Shown here: positions 1 through 6,943 of the stretch, in pieces
Layout: every line of letters begins with the position of its first letter
How positions within the stretch are numbered: position 1 is the stretch's first letter
Source of the DNA: W589 sp964611805
GTDB lineage: Bacteria > Chloroflexota > Dehalococcoidia > Dehalococcoidales > Fen-1064
Direction: 5' to 3'
Length of the DNA stretch: 28,620 nucleotides
Assembly: GCA_964611805.1 (NCBI GenBank)
Contig: CAZTBG010000028.1
Span: 1 to 28,620 of the forward strand
Made by a program: the position numbers and the translations under genes
The notes under the pieces: model-generated
Databases searched by the model: none
What the model was told of the DNA's origin: nothing
The model's input: the letters and a program-made list of their open reading frames with translations, nothing else

Positions 1-1653
1 GGTGGGGTTAATCTCATAAGCAGCCTTGCAGTCCATCCAGTTGTATGAACCGCAGAGGCCGGTCCTCTCCGGACTGATAACGCAGACGTGGCTGGGAGCG
101 AAAGACTGGCACAGGGTGCAGGAGTAGTATATGTCGGTTGTCTCATCAGTCATGCCCTCGATTCTGGCATCTCGTTCTGAGTAGACTGCTCTGGCCTGCT
201 CCACTACCTTGTTTACCTTGTCTTCCTCGGTGTAAAGCTTCACCTGGAGCTTATCGAAGATGCGGCCGAAGTCCTGGTGAAGCTTGGCGTGCAGGAGGGT
301 GCCGATGTGTTCGAGCTTGAAGCCTTTCTCCACAGCGCCTTTACCGACACGCAGCCAGGCAATATCCCGCTGCCCGATATGCATCACCCCCTGGGCATAG
401 TTAATGAGATGGTGAATCTGGCGCTCGAGGATGGGCTCGTAGTCTTCTTCAAACTCCCTGCCGGCCACTTCTACCGCAATTGCCAGCGGTAATTTAGCAC
501 CAGCCTCGACATCGGGTATATCCGGACCGATTACTTCTATCTTACCGTCTTCGACCTCATCCATACGCTTTGAGGTGACCCATTCCACCATAGCGGTACG
601 GCCGCCGCCGCATTCAAGGTAGATGTCCTCACCGCGGACTCGCTCGCCCTCGAAAGCCGGACCGTAGGCAACCGGGATTGGCACTTCGGCAACAGTTACC
701 TTCAGCCCTCGTACCTCGATAGCCCGACTCACTATCTCGTCATGGGGAACATTGGAGACAACATGTTCGTAGGTACAGATGCCCGTGGGCAGGACCTCCG
801 GGATGGGGGTATCGGCAATTACCGGGAAGCCCCAGTTAATTGCCCCGGCGGCATTGGCGTACCACTCGTCGGTGACGTAACCTAGGGGCAGGGCAAAGGC
901 GAAGATGCGGTCCTTGTTGTATATCAGTATCCTCCTGAAATCACCGGGTTCAATGCCACCGAAGGACATGGCTGCCCTGGTGGCGAAGCCCATGGCGAAT
1001 ACGGTAGCGCTGACATCCGGTCCGAAAGAGACCAGCCGTGTCGGCCAGCCAATCTGAACACCGGCTTCAACCAGCTGCTCGGCGAACCGTTCTCCGTTGT
1101 ATTCAGAGGCCATGAAGACATACAGGTTTTTCTGCTGTAGTTCTTCGGCGATATTTTTGGCTATCTCCGGGCTCGGGGCTGCGCCAAGTACAGCGGCAAA
1201 ACCCGGGGCAGTGCCGTCGACGAACTCCACACCCCGTTTTCTCATAATGACGTCATCGGCAGCACCCAGCCAGATGTTATCCTCGGTGACATCTTCCCCG
1301 AGGACGTAGAAGTTGGGGTCTTCCAGGTACCTGATTGCTTCAATACACTCCTCGGCGAAAAACGTTGCCATTCCGGCATCAAGTGCAGGAGCGAGGTATG
1401 GCAGGGGGTGCACTTCTTTTACGGGTGGCGGTAGCAGGACACGGCACCTTTTCAGTATTTCCTCCATGTCACCCAATTTCTCTACCTTTTCGCCCAGTAT
1501 CCCGTAGATGATGGGCAGAAAGTAGGCGGTATTGGGAAAGCCAACGGGTTCGTTGGCTCCCCATTTGTCCATCGCTTCCTGCCACTTCTTCTCGGCATTC
1601 TCAACTATCTTGTGAGCCCCTCTGATGGCTGCCGAGGCAATTATCTTAGACAT
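1..1653 (-). CDS. acsB: Acetyl-CoA synthase catalytic subunit (partial, C-terminus off the window)
   Basis: This subunit condenses a methyl group from the corrinoid protein with CO and CoA to make acetyl-CoA, in a cytoplasmic complex with CO dehydrogenase. The reverse strand reads open for 551 codons from the ATG at 1653 to the window edge without a stop; Moorella AcsB is about 729 residues, so roughly a quarter is missing. A good GGGAGGT ribosome site lies just upstream of the start. Four A-cluster cysteines are visible at residues 512, 515, 524 and 534, with the same spacing as Moorella Cys506, 509, 518 and 528. The Cys-Gly-Cys pair that binds the distal nickel would lie beyond the edge. 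The N-terminal part carries the CODH-binding and ferredoxin-like domains expected of the bacterial, not archaeal, form. It follows acsA by 40 bp and is the last gene of the cluster seen here. Confidence 0.95.
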   Translation of the reverse strand, partial: MSKIIASAAIRGAHKIVENAEKKWQEAMDKWGANEPVGFPNTAYFLPIIYGILGEKVEKLGDMEEILKRCRVLLPPPVKEVHPLPYLAPALDAGMATFFAEECIEAIRYLEDPNFYVLGEDVTEDNIWLGAADDVIMRKRGVEFVDGTAPGFAAVLGAAPSPEIAKNIAEELQQKNLYVFMASEYNGERFAEQLVEAGVQIGWPTRLVSFGPDVSATVFAMGFATRAAMSFGGIEPGDFRRILIYNKDRIFAFALPLGYVTDEWYANAAGAINWGFPVIADTPIPEVLPTGICTYEHVVSNVPHDEIVSRAIEVRGLKVTVAEVPIPVAYGPAFEGERVRGEDIYLECGGGRTAMVEWVTSKRMDEVEDGKIEVIGPDIPDVEAGAKLPLAIAVEVAGREFEEDYEPILERQIHHLINYAQGVMHIGQRDIAWLRVGKGAVEKGFKLEHIGTLLHAKLHQDFGRIFDKLQVKLYTEEDKVNKVVEQARAVYSERDARIEGMTDETTDIYYSCTLCQSFAPSHVCVISPERTGLCGSYNWMDCKAAYEINPT

Positions 1654-1693
1654 TCGTCAGACCTCCCTTAATCTATCCTTAATCAGCCTGTAG

Positions 1694-3655
1694 CTAAGTC
1701 AGCTCTCGTCTCATTGCCATGTCGTAGAGCACCCGCTCTCTCGCTTTGTCAATGCCCAGTGCCTTGCGTTTCTTGTCGATATGCTCAATCATCATGTGGG
1801 CTGCCTTTATCGGGTCCGGCTCAAATGCCCACATACCACCGTACATCTCTTCCATATCTTTAAACAGGAAGTCAGTGACCTCTTTACTGCCGAGGGTAGG
1901 CCAGGTAACACCGAAAACGGTAAATACACCGGAAGCAACGAAGTACTGGCCGATGGATATTGCTTTCTCGCTCATCCACTCCGGAGCTGCTCCGGCTACC
2001 GGCAGGTCACTGATATCATCACCCAGACCGCCATCCTTCACCATGGCGGTGGCGGCTATCAGGATGCGGCTGTTGTCAACACAGGAGCCCATATGTAATA
2101 CCGGTGGAATCCCGACGGCTTCGCAGACTGATGCCAGCCCCTCACCGGCAAACTCGGCAGCTGCCTCGGGTAGCATGAGCCCGGCCTCAGCGCAAGCAAT
2201 AGCGTTGCAACCGGTAGTAATCACCAGCACGTCATTCTTTATCAGCTCCTTGACCATGGTGACGTGAGGTTCATTATGTTTAACCCGGGCATTGTTGCAA
2301 CCGACAACGCCAGCCACACCCCTGATTCGGCCATTAATGATGTTATCGTTCAGTGGCCGATAGGAAGAACGGAACAAGCCACCCAACAGGTAGTTGATGG
2401 TCTCATGGCTGAAGCCCGCAATTTGGTCAGTTTCGTTATCGGGAATCTCAATGTTCCCCTTACGGTTGGGGAAGTTCTCAATGGCTGTCTTGACTATTTC
2501 GCGGGCCGATTTGAGGGCGTCGTGTTCATCAAACTCAATATGAATAGCCCCGGGTATCTTAGCCTTGGGTGAGGTGGTGATAATCTTAGTGTGGTAGCAT
2601 TCGGCTACGGTGGCTATTGATTGCATGATACACTGTACGTCCACTACCATGGCGTCTACAGCCCCGGTCACTATGGCCAATTCCTGCTGGAGGAAATTCC
2701 CGGCAATACCTACACCGTGGCGCATCAGTATCTCATTAGCTGTGCAGCACATGCCGGCCAGATTTATCCCCTTAGCACCTTTAGACTTGGCCAGTTCTAT
2801 CATTTCTGGTTCTCGTGCAGCGGCCACAATCATCTCAGAGAGCAGCGGCTCGTGACCGTGAATAATCAGGTTTACCTCATCTTCTTTAAGTATCCCCAGG
2901 TTTGCCTTACCGAGGATTGGTGCTGGCGTCCCAAACAATATGTCCTGAAGCTCGGTAGCAATCATACTGCCACCCCAACCATCGCCTATGGCGGCCCTGA
3001 CTCCCTGCTTTAGCAGGCTCTTATAGTCCTGGTCAACCCCGATGTGGGTTCGGTGCATTATCTCCACAATCTCTCTATCTATACCCCGTGGAGCAACACC
3101 CTGGGAGCGCCATATTTCCTGGCGTTTTAGAGGTGCCTTTCTCAACGTTATCAGTTCGCCTTCCTGCCTGCCGAATTCCTCCAGCGCCTTCTGACCTATG
3201 TCAACGGCTATTTCGCTGTTACTGCGGTCACCAATCTCAATACCCCAGTCCAGCGCCAGCTCTAGCAATTTCTGCTCATCCTTTATTTCGTAGCCGGGAG
3301 CTTCCCCTTTGGCTGTGGCTATGAAAAGTTCAGCTACTCCCCGGCCGTGGTCGGAGTGAGCGGATGCTCCGCCAGCAACCATACGTATAAAATTGCGGGC
3401 GGCGATAGTCTCGGCAGTGGCACCGCAAATGCCCCGCCTCTTAAGCTTCTCTTCCGGAGTTTCCTCCTTACCTTTTGGTAGGGGGACTCGACAGGGTCCC
3501 ATACCACAGTTTTTACAGCAGCTGCCAACGGAGCCTATGGGGCAGGGTTTCATCTTATCCGCCCTGTCAAAGGCTGTGTTAGCCCCGTCCTTGATTGCTT
3601 TTTCTATTAACTCATTGCTGCCCTGGTCAAAACTCTTCTTCTCCGCCTCTGTCAT
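1694..3655 (-). CDS. acsA: Carbon monoxide dehydrogenase catalytic subunit
   Basis: Nickel-iron-sulfur CO dehydrogenase that reduces CO2 to CO for acetyl-CoA synthase, or oxidises CO. It is 653 residues, close to Moorella AcsA. Cys38 and Cys46 fit the D-cluster shared across the dimer, and Cys47, 50, 55 and 77 the B-cluster, with a seven-residue insertion in the last spacing relative to CooS-II. All expected active-site residues can be placed: His268 (HGHEP), Cys303/304, Cys342 (DVQC), Cys453 (GCNN), Cys483 (TGCNA), Cys525 (GSCVDNS) and Lys564 (SEKA). The ATG is preceded by AGAGGAGGA. It starts 30 bp after acsD and ends 40 bp before acsB, so the CODH/ACS core is co-transcribed. Its position next to acsB argues for an ACS-bound AcsA rather than a stand-alone CooS. 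Confidence 0.97.
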   Translation of the reverse strand: MTEAEKKSFDQGSNELIEKAIKDGANTAFDRADKMKPCPIGSVGSCCKNCGMGPCRVPLPKGKEETPEEKLKRRGICGATAETIAARNFIRMVAGGASAHSDHGRGVAELFIATAKGEAPGYEIKDEQKLLELALDWGIEIGDRSNSEIAVDIGQKALEEFGRQEGELITLRKAPLKRQEIWRSQGVAPRGIDREIVEIMHRTHIGVDQDYKSLLKQGVRAAIGDGWGGSMIATELQDILFGTPAPILGKANLGILKEDEVNLIIHGHEPLLSEMIVAAAREPEMIELAKSKGAKGINLAGMCCTANEILMRHGVGIAGNFLQQELAIVTGAVDAMVVDVQCIMQSIATVAECYHTKIITTSPKAKIPGAIHIEFDEHDALKSAREIVKTAIENFPNRKGNIEIPDNETDQIAGFSHETINYLLGGLFRSSYRPLNDNIINGRIRGVAGVVGCNNARVKHNEPHVTMVKELIKNDVLVITTGCNAIACAEAGLMLPEAAAEFAGEGLASVCEAVGIPPVLHMGSCVDNSRILIAATAMVKDGGLGDDISDLPVAGAAPEWMSEKAISIGQYFVASGVFTVFGVTWPTLGSKEVTDFLFKDMEEMYGGMWAFEPDPIKAAHMMIEHIDKKRKALGIDKARERVLYDMAMRRELT

Positions 3656-3685
3656 CTTATATCCTCCTCTTCATGTCTATATATT

Positions 3686-4627
3686 CTAGGCTGTTAAATC
3701 AGCCATCATCTCTTTTACGAGTTTGATTGCCTCCGGGTGCCTCATCACTATGACATCTCCGCCGGCCAGGAGCAGAGTCATGGTTGACATGGCTTCTAAC
3801 AAGATGCCTCTCTTCTTGGCATCACCCATATTCGCCTCATTATCAGGAAGGTGAACCTCCTTTGCTTTCCATACCTCTTTGGCTACGTTACAAATAATAG
3901 GAAGTTGAAGTTTCTCATCCTGCTGAGTTAGGGCGGCCATTCGCATCCGCTCCATCACCGAGTAGCAGTACTCGATGCCGTAGCCTATCCCGCTGACGGT
4001 GGGGTCCATTATTATCTGCTTATCAGGGACACCGAGGTTACCCAGCAGGATATTGAGTTGCTTGGCCAGGTTAATATCTATTGGGGTGGACGCCACCACC
4101 GTGTGGTTGTAACCGATGGCGGTAGCACCAATTCGCTTGTGGTCGCCTTCTTCAACCGGTCCCAGGATAAGATTCTTGCCTTGACAGACCTCCGCCACTT
4201 TGGTTAGGACCTGAGTATCCTTATCGTGGTTGGCTGTTCCCCATACAATTAAAGGAACATCGATGGCATCAGCTACCTCCTTAACTACCTTAGCGGCTTC
4301 GTCTGCACCCCGGTCGAGATTGTTGGGGTCTGTGCTAATCAGTTGTAGGCATATCATCTCTGCGCCATACTCATCAATGCACTTCTTTGCCCAGGCAACC
4401 GGGTCATTGGTCACTCCGGCAAATGGTTCCAGAGCTGCCTCTGCCCACTCTTCTGGCTCGCTGTCATAGACCTCCATAGCTATCCTGGGGGGTCGGGGCA
4501 TTTCGCCTTCAAACAGGTAGTACGGGTAGGCTGTTTCACCACCAACTGTCACGGCCTTGTCACCCTTACCCAGCGTTATCTCTTTTATCTTGCCGGTATA
4601 AGATGTCTTTCGAATCTCAAATGCCAT
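3686..4627 (-). CDS. acsD: Corrinoid iron-sulfur protein, small (delta) subunit
   Basis: Small subunit of the corrinoid iron-sulfur protein, which carries the methyl group from methyl-THF to acetyl-CoA synthase. The 313-residue protein matches the AcsD/CdhD family in length and in its TIM-barrel pattern of alternating strands and helices (for example the PRPPRIAMEVYD start of the barrel and IIMDPTVSGIGYG near residue 205). It has no iron-sulfur motif, as expected, since the large subunit holds the cluster. The large subunit acsC is not adjacent and is not in this window. The ATG at 4627 follows AGGAGGA. The promoter-proximal end is disturbed by repeated sequence and a 100-N gap: the first 18 bases downstream of the repeat unit and the start region occur again at 4759-4813. 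The coding region itself looks intact. Confidence 0.95.
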   Translation of the reverse strand: MAFEIRKTSYTGKIKEITLGKGDKAVTVGGETAYPYYLFEGEMPRPPRIAMEVYDSEPEEWAEAALEPFAGVTNDPVAWAKKCIDEYGAEMICLQLISTDPNNLDRGADEAAKVVKEVADAIDVPLIVWGTANHDKDTQVLTKVAEVCQGKNLILGPVEEGDHKRIGATAIGYNHTVVASTPIDINLAKQLNILLGNLGVPDKQIIMDPTVSGIGYGIEYCYSVMERMRMAALTQQDEKLQLPIICNVAKEVWKAKEVHLPDNEANMGDAKKRGILLEAMSTMTLLLAGGDVIVMRHPEAIKLVKEMMADLTA

Positions 4628-4658
4628 AATCGTCTTCCTCCTCTAGGCCGGGTTCTTT
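4622..4658. repeat. 37-bp unit, copy 1 (acsD start region)
   Basis: Exact copy of the unit also found at 4777-4813 and 4814-4850. On the minus strand the unit holds the end of the 72-residue ORF (codons for KNPA and TAG), the ribosome site AGGAGGA and the acsD ATG plus GCA. It ends exactly at the first N of the gap. Confidence 0.9.
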
Positions 4659-4758
4659 NNNNNNNNNNNNNNNNNNNNNNNNNNNNNNNNNNNNNNNNNN
4701 NNNNNNNNNNNNNNNNNNNNNNNNNNNNNNNNNNNNNNNNNNNNNNNNNNNNNNNNNN
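4659..4758. other. Assembly gap of 100 N, probably spurious
   Basis: Exactly 100 N, the conventional placeholder length. The 55 bases before the gap (4604-4658) are identical to the 55 bases after it (4759-4813). Suffix-equals-prefix identity that stops exactly at both contig ends suggests two overlapping contigs placed end to end, so no sequence may be missing here. Confidence 0.9.
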
Positions 4759-4776
4759 TGTCTTTCGAATCTCAAA

Positions 4777-4850
4777 TGCCATAATCGTCTTCCTCCTCTA
4801 GGCCGGGTTCTTTTGCCATAATCGTCTTCCTCCTCTAGGCCGGGTTCTTT
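4777..4850. repeat. Two tandem 37-bp units (copies 2 and 3)
   Basis: Units 4777-4813 and 4814-4850 are identical and directly adjacent. Each carries, on the minus strand, a stop codon (only in frame for the upstream ORF in copy 3), the ribosome site AGGAGGA and an ATG. In the copy 3 start frame a 15-codon reading frame runs into copy 2 and ends at a TGA that overlaps the start of the acsD coding sequence. If real, acsD would have a duplicated translation-initiation region. Confidence 0.85.
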
Positions 4851-5053
4851 CTCTTCTCGCTGCCATACCAGTCGTCCGAGTACCAGTACCGCTCACCATC
4901 CCTGAGGTACTTGAGCTTGTCCTCACGACTAGCTAGCTTCTGTCGCCAGCGACCGACCTCTTCGCCTTCGGGTCGGCCTTCTTCATAGGTGGCCCCCAGC
5001 ACCTCAACCTCACCCCTGCCCGGGGCCTTCTTCTTCTCGACTTTGTATTCCAT
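4835..5053 (-). CDS. Small charged protein of unknown function inside the Wood-Ljungdahl cluster
   Basis: I do not recognise this 72-residue protein. It is very rich in charged residues (a run of KKK near residue 8, many Glu and Arg) and has an aromatic patch near the C-terminus (RYWYSDDWYG, residues 55-64). It has no cysteine, no membrane segment and no signal peptide, so it should be a soluble cytoplasmic protein without a metal-cysteine site. It starts 18 bp after folD with an AGAGGA ribosome site, and its TAG stop runs straight into the acsD ribosome site, so translation of acsD is probably coupled to it. The tight fit between folD and acsD supports a real gene rather than a chance frame. 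A role linked to the corrinoid protein or CODH/ACS is inferred from position only. Confidence 0.7.
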   Translation of the reverse strand: MEYKVEKKKAPGRGEVEVLGATYEEGRPEGEEVGRWRQKLASREDKLKYLRDGERYWYSDDWYGSEKRKNPA

Positions 5054-5071
5054 ACTGCTTTTCCTCTCTTC

Positions 5072-5959
5072 CTAGGACAGACCGGCGGCAAGCTTGGCCG
5101 CCCTGACCGTATTCATCATCAGCATTGTTATCGTCATCGGCCCGACACCACCCGGTACCGGAGTGATGGCGCTTGCCTTTTCCTTGACAGCGTCAAAATC
5201 AACATCGCCAACCAGAATCCTCTTACCGTCCGCCGTTGTCCCAATCTGGTTGACCCCGACGTCAATGACCACCACTCCCTCCTTGACCATATCGGCAGTG
5301 ATTGCCTTGGCTTTGCCGGCGGCAGCAATTATAATGTCAGCCCGTTTCGTATGGAAGGCCAGGTCCCTGGTCCGGGTGTGGCAGACCGTCACCGTGGCGT
5401 TGGCACCATCTGCTTTCTGAAGAAGGATGTTGGCTATCGGCTTGCCGACGATGTTGCTCCTGCCTACAACCACGACCTCGGCACCTTCAATCTTGACCCC
5501 GGAGCGGATGAGAAGCTGCTGTATTCCATGCGGAGTACACGGGATATAGTCTGGCTCGCCAATCATCAGCTTGCCCAGGCTCACCGGGTGGAAACCGTCA
5601 ACGTCCTTTTTGGGACTGATAGCATAGAGTACTTCCGTCTCATTGATGTGTTTGGGTAGGGGGAGCTGCACCAGAATCCCGTTAATCTTGGGGTCATTGT
5701 TGAGCTTATCAATCAGAGCAAGCAGCTCCTCTTGAGTGGTATTCTCAGGAAGGTCGTATCTCTCCGAATAGATTCCTAGATTCTGTGATGTCTTTTCCTT
5801 CTGCCCGACGTAGACCTGTGATGCTGGGTCTGCACCCACCAGGATTGTTACTAGCCCGGGTACGATATTGTGTTTTTCCTTGAGTTCGGCGATTTCTTGT
5901 TTCAGCTCGGCACGGATTTCTTTGGCAATTTCCGTGCCACTGATAATCTGAGCTGTCAT
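5072..5959 (-). CDS. folD: Bifunctional methylene-THF dehydrogenase / methenyl-THF cyclohydrolase
   Basis: FolD interconverts 10-formyl-THF, methenyl-THF and methylene-THF using NAD(P), the second and third steps of the methyl branch after Fhs. The 295-residue length is typical. Family motifs appear in order: the Tyr-x3-Lys catalytic pair (YVGQK, residues about 50-54), QLPLP near 98, DVDGFHP near 119, PCTPHGI near 139, the Rossmann signature GRSNIVGKP near 165, DVGVN near 234 and PVPGGVGPMT near 267. The ATG follows a strong GGAGGGAGGG ribosome site. A 179-bp spacer separates it from the upstream cooC and contains a hairpin that could end cooC transcripts, so folD may be expressed partly on its own. 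Confidence 0.97.
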   Translation of the reverse strand: MTAQIISGTEIAKEIRAELKQEIAELKEKHNIVPGLVTILVGADPASQVYVGQKEKTSQNLGIYSERYDLPENTTQEELLALIDKLNNDPKINGILVQLPLPKHINETEVLYAISPKKDVDGFHPVSLGKLMIGEPDYIPCTPHGIQQLLIRSGVKIEGAEVVVVGRSNIVGKPIANILLQKADGANATVTVCHTRTRDLAFHTKRADIIIAAAGKAKAITADMVKEGVVVIDVGVNQIGTTADGKRILVGDVDFDAVKEKASAITPVPGGVGPMTITMLMMNTVRAAKLAAGLS

Positions 5960-6065
5960 TTACCCTCCCTCCTTTATTATAGGTGTTTCTTATATTTTGT
6001 GCCACTTGCCCAGGATATATCCCGGTATAATTACTTGCACGACCATATCTCTACTATTGCCTGAT

Positions 6066-6091
6066 AAAAAGCTCCGTGCTGAGAGCCTTTT
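6066..6091 (-). terminator. Possible terminator between cooC and folD
   Basis: On the minus strand AAAAGGCTC and GAGCTTTTT form a 9-bp stem (one G-U pair) with an 8-base loop, and the right arm ends in a run of five T. It lies 48 bp after the cooC stop codon. It may end or reduce transcription before folD. Confidence 0.5.
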
Positions 6092-6138
6092 ATACCCGGT
6101 AGCAATAAGAACCGGCCTTCCTATAAAATTTGTGTGTC

Positions 6139-6915
6139 CTAGCGGGAAGGAGGCTTCGCTTTCTCAAGAACCTTACCCATCAAATCATCCACGGCACGTA
6201 CCGCTTTAGAGGTATCTGGCAGGTCAAGCAGTGGCTTGAGCTCAAGGTCATAGCGGTAAAGCTCTTCATCTTCTGGGATTATCGCGGCTGGTTCGATTCC
6301 CAGCCGGTCCAGTTCCTCGCTTACCAGCGGGTCCAGTTTGTCCGGGACCATACTGATTATTGCCAGTTCCTTACGCACAACCAGTTTGAGGGAGGTAACC
6401 AGTTCCTGTATTCGTGCGATTGTTCGGACGCCCTTGACCGAATGGTTGGAGACCAGCAGCAGGGCATCCACATTCTGGGTGGTTCTCCGACTCAGGTGTT
6501 CCATACCGGCCTCGTTATCCAGGACCGTGTAGGCGTAGTTATCGGACAGCTCGTCGGCAAATTTCCTTATCATAAGATTGGGGTAGCAGTAGCACTCCGG
6601 CCCTTCCCCCCGGCCCATCGTCAACAGGTCAAGCCCCGGACTCTCCACCAGGATTGAGTTCAGTTTAAAGTCCAGGTAAGCTTCTTTGGTCATGCCTGGG
6701 GGTATATTGATTTTCTCTCCCTGGAACTCGTCCAGCAGTTCACCGACGGTACGGGTAACAGTCAACCCCAGGCTTTCCCCGAGGTTGGCGTTGGCATCGG
6801 CATCCACTGCCAGAATCGGCACCATTCCGTTAGTTTTTAGGTAACGGATAATAAGACTTGCTAATGAAGTCTTACCACAGCCGCCCTTACCGGCTACCGC
6901 GATATTAAAAGCCAA
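6139..6915 (-). CDS. cooC: CooC/AcsF-type nickel-insertion ATPase
   Basis: P-loop ATPase of the MinD/ParA class that matures the nickel site of CO dehydrogenase or acetyl-CoA synthase. The deviant Walker A is at residues 9-17 (GKGGCGKTS), and the Cys-x-Cys metal-binding motif typical of CooC is at 108-110 (ECYCYP). DNEAGMEHL near residue 135 is the family's Walker B region. It has 258 residues, normal for CooC. The start appears to be TTG at 6915, with GGAGGG eight bases upstream. It begins 28 bp after the fhs stop codon and is one of two CooC paralogues, the other lying upstream of fhs. Whether this copy serves AcsA or AcsB cannot be told from sequence. Confidence 0.92.
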   Translation of the reverse strand: MAFNIAVAGKGGCGKTSLASLIIRYLKTNGMVPILAVDADANANLGESLGLTVTRTVGELLDEFQGEKINIPPGMTKEAYLDFKLNSILVESPGLDLLTMGRGEGPECYCYPNLMIRKFADELSDNYAYTVLDNEAGMEHLSRRTTQNVDALLLVSNHSVKGVRTIARIQELVTSLKLVVRKELAIISMVPDKLDPLVSEELDRLGIEPAAIIPEDEELYRYDLELKPLLDLPDTSKAVRAVDDLMGKVLEKAKPPSR

Positions 6916-6943
6916 ACGGTTGCCCTCCGCATTTTATTCTTAT

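Noticed and set aside
4585..4782. Open frame running through the N gap next to acsD
   Set aside because: It arises from the repeated acsD start sequence on both sides of the gap and from untranslatable N bases.
5976..5981. Perfect TATAAT on the minus strand just upstream of folD
   Set aside because: A transcript from it would begin inside the folD ribosome site, and the -35 region matches at only three bases.
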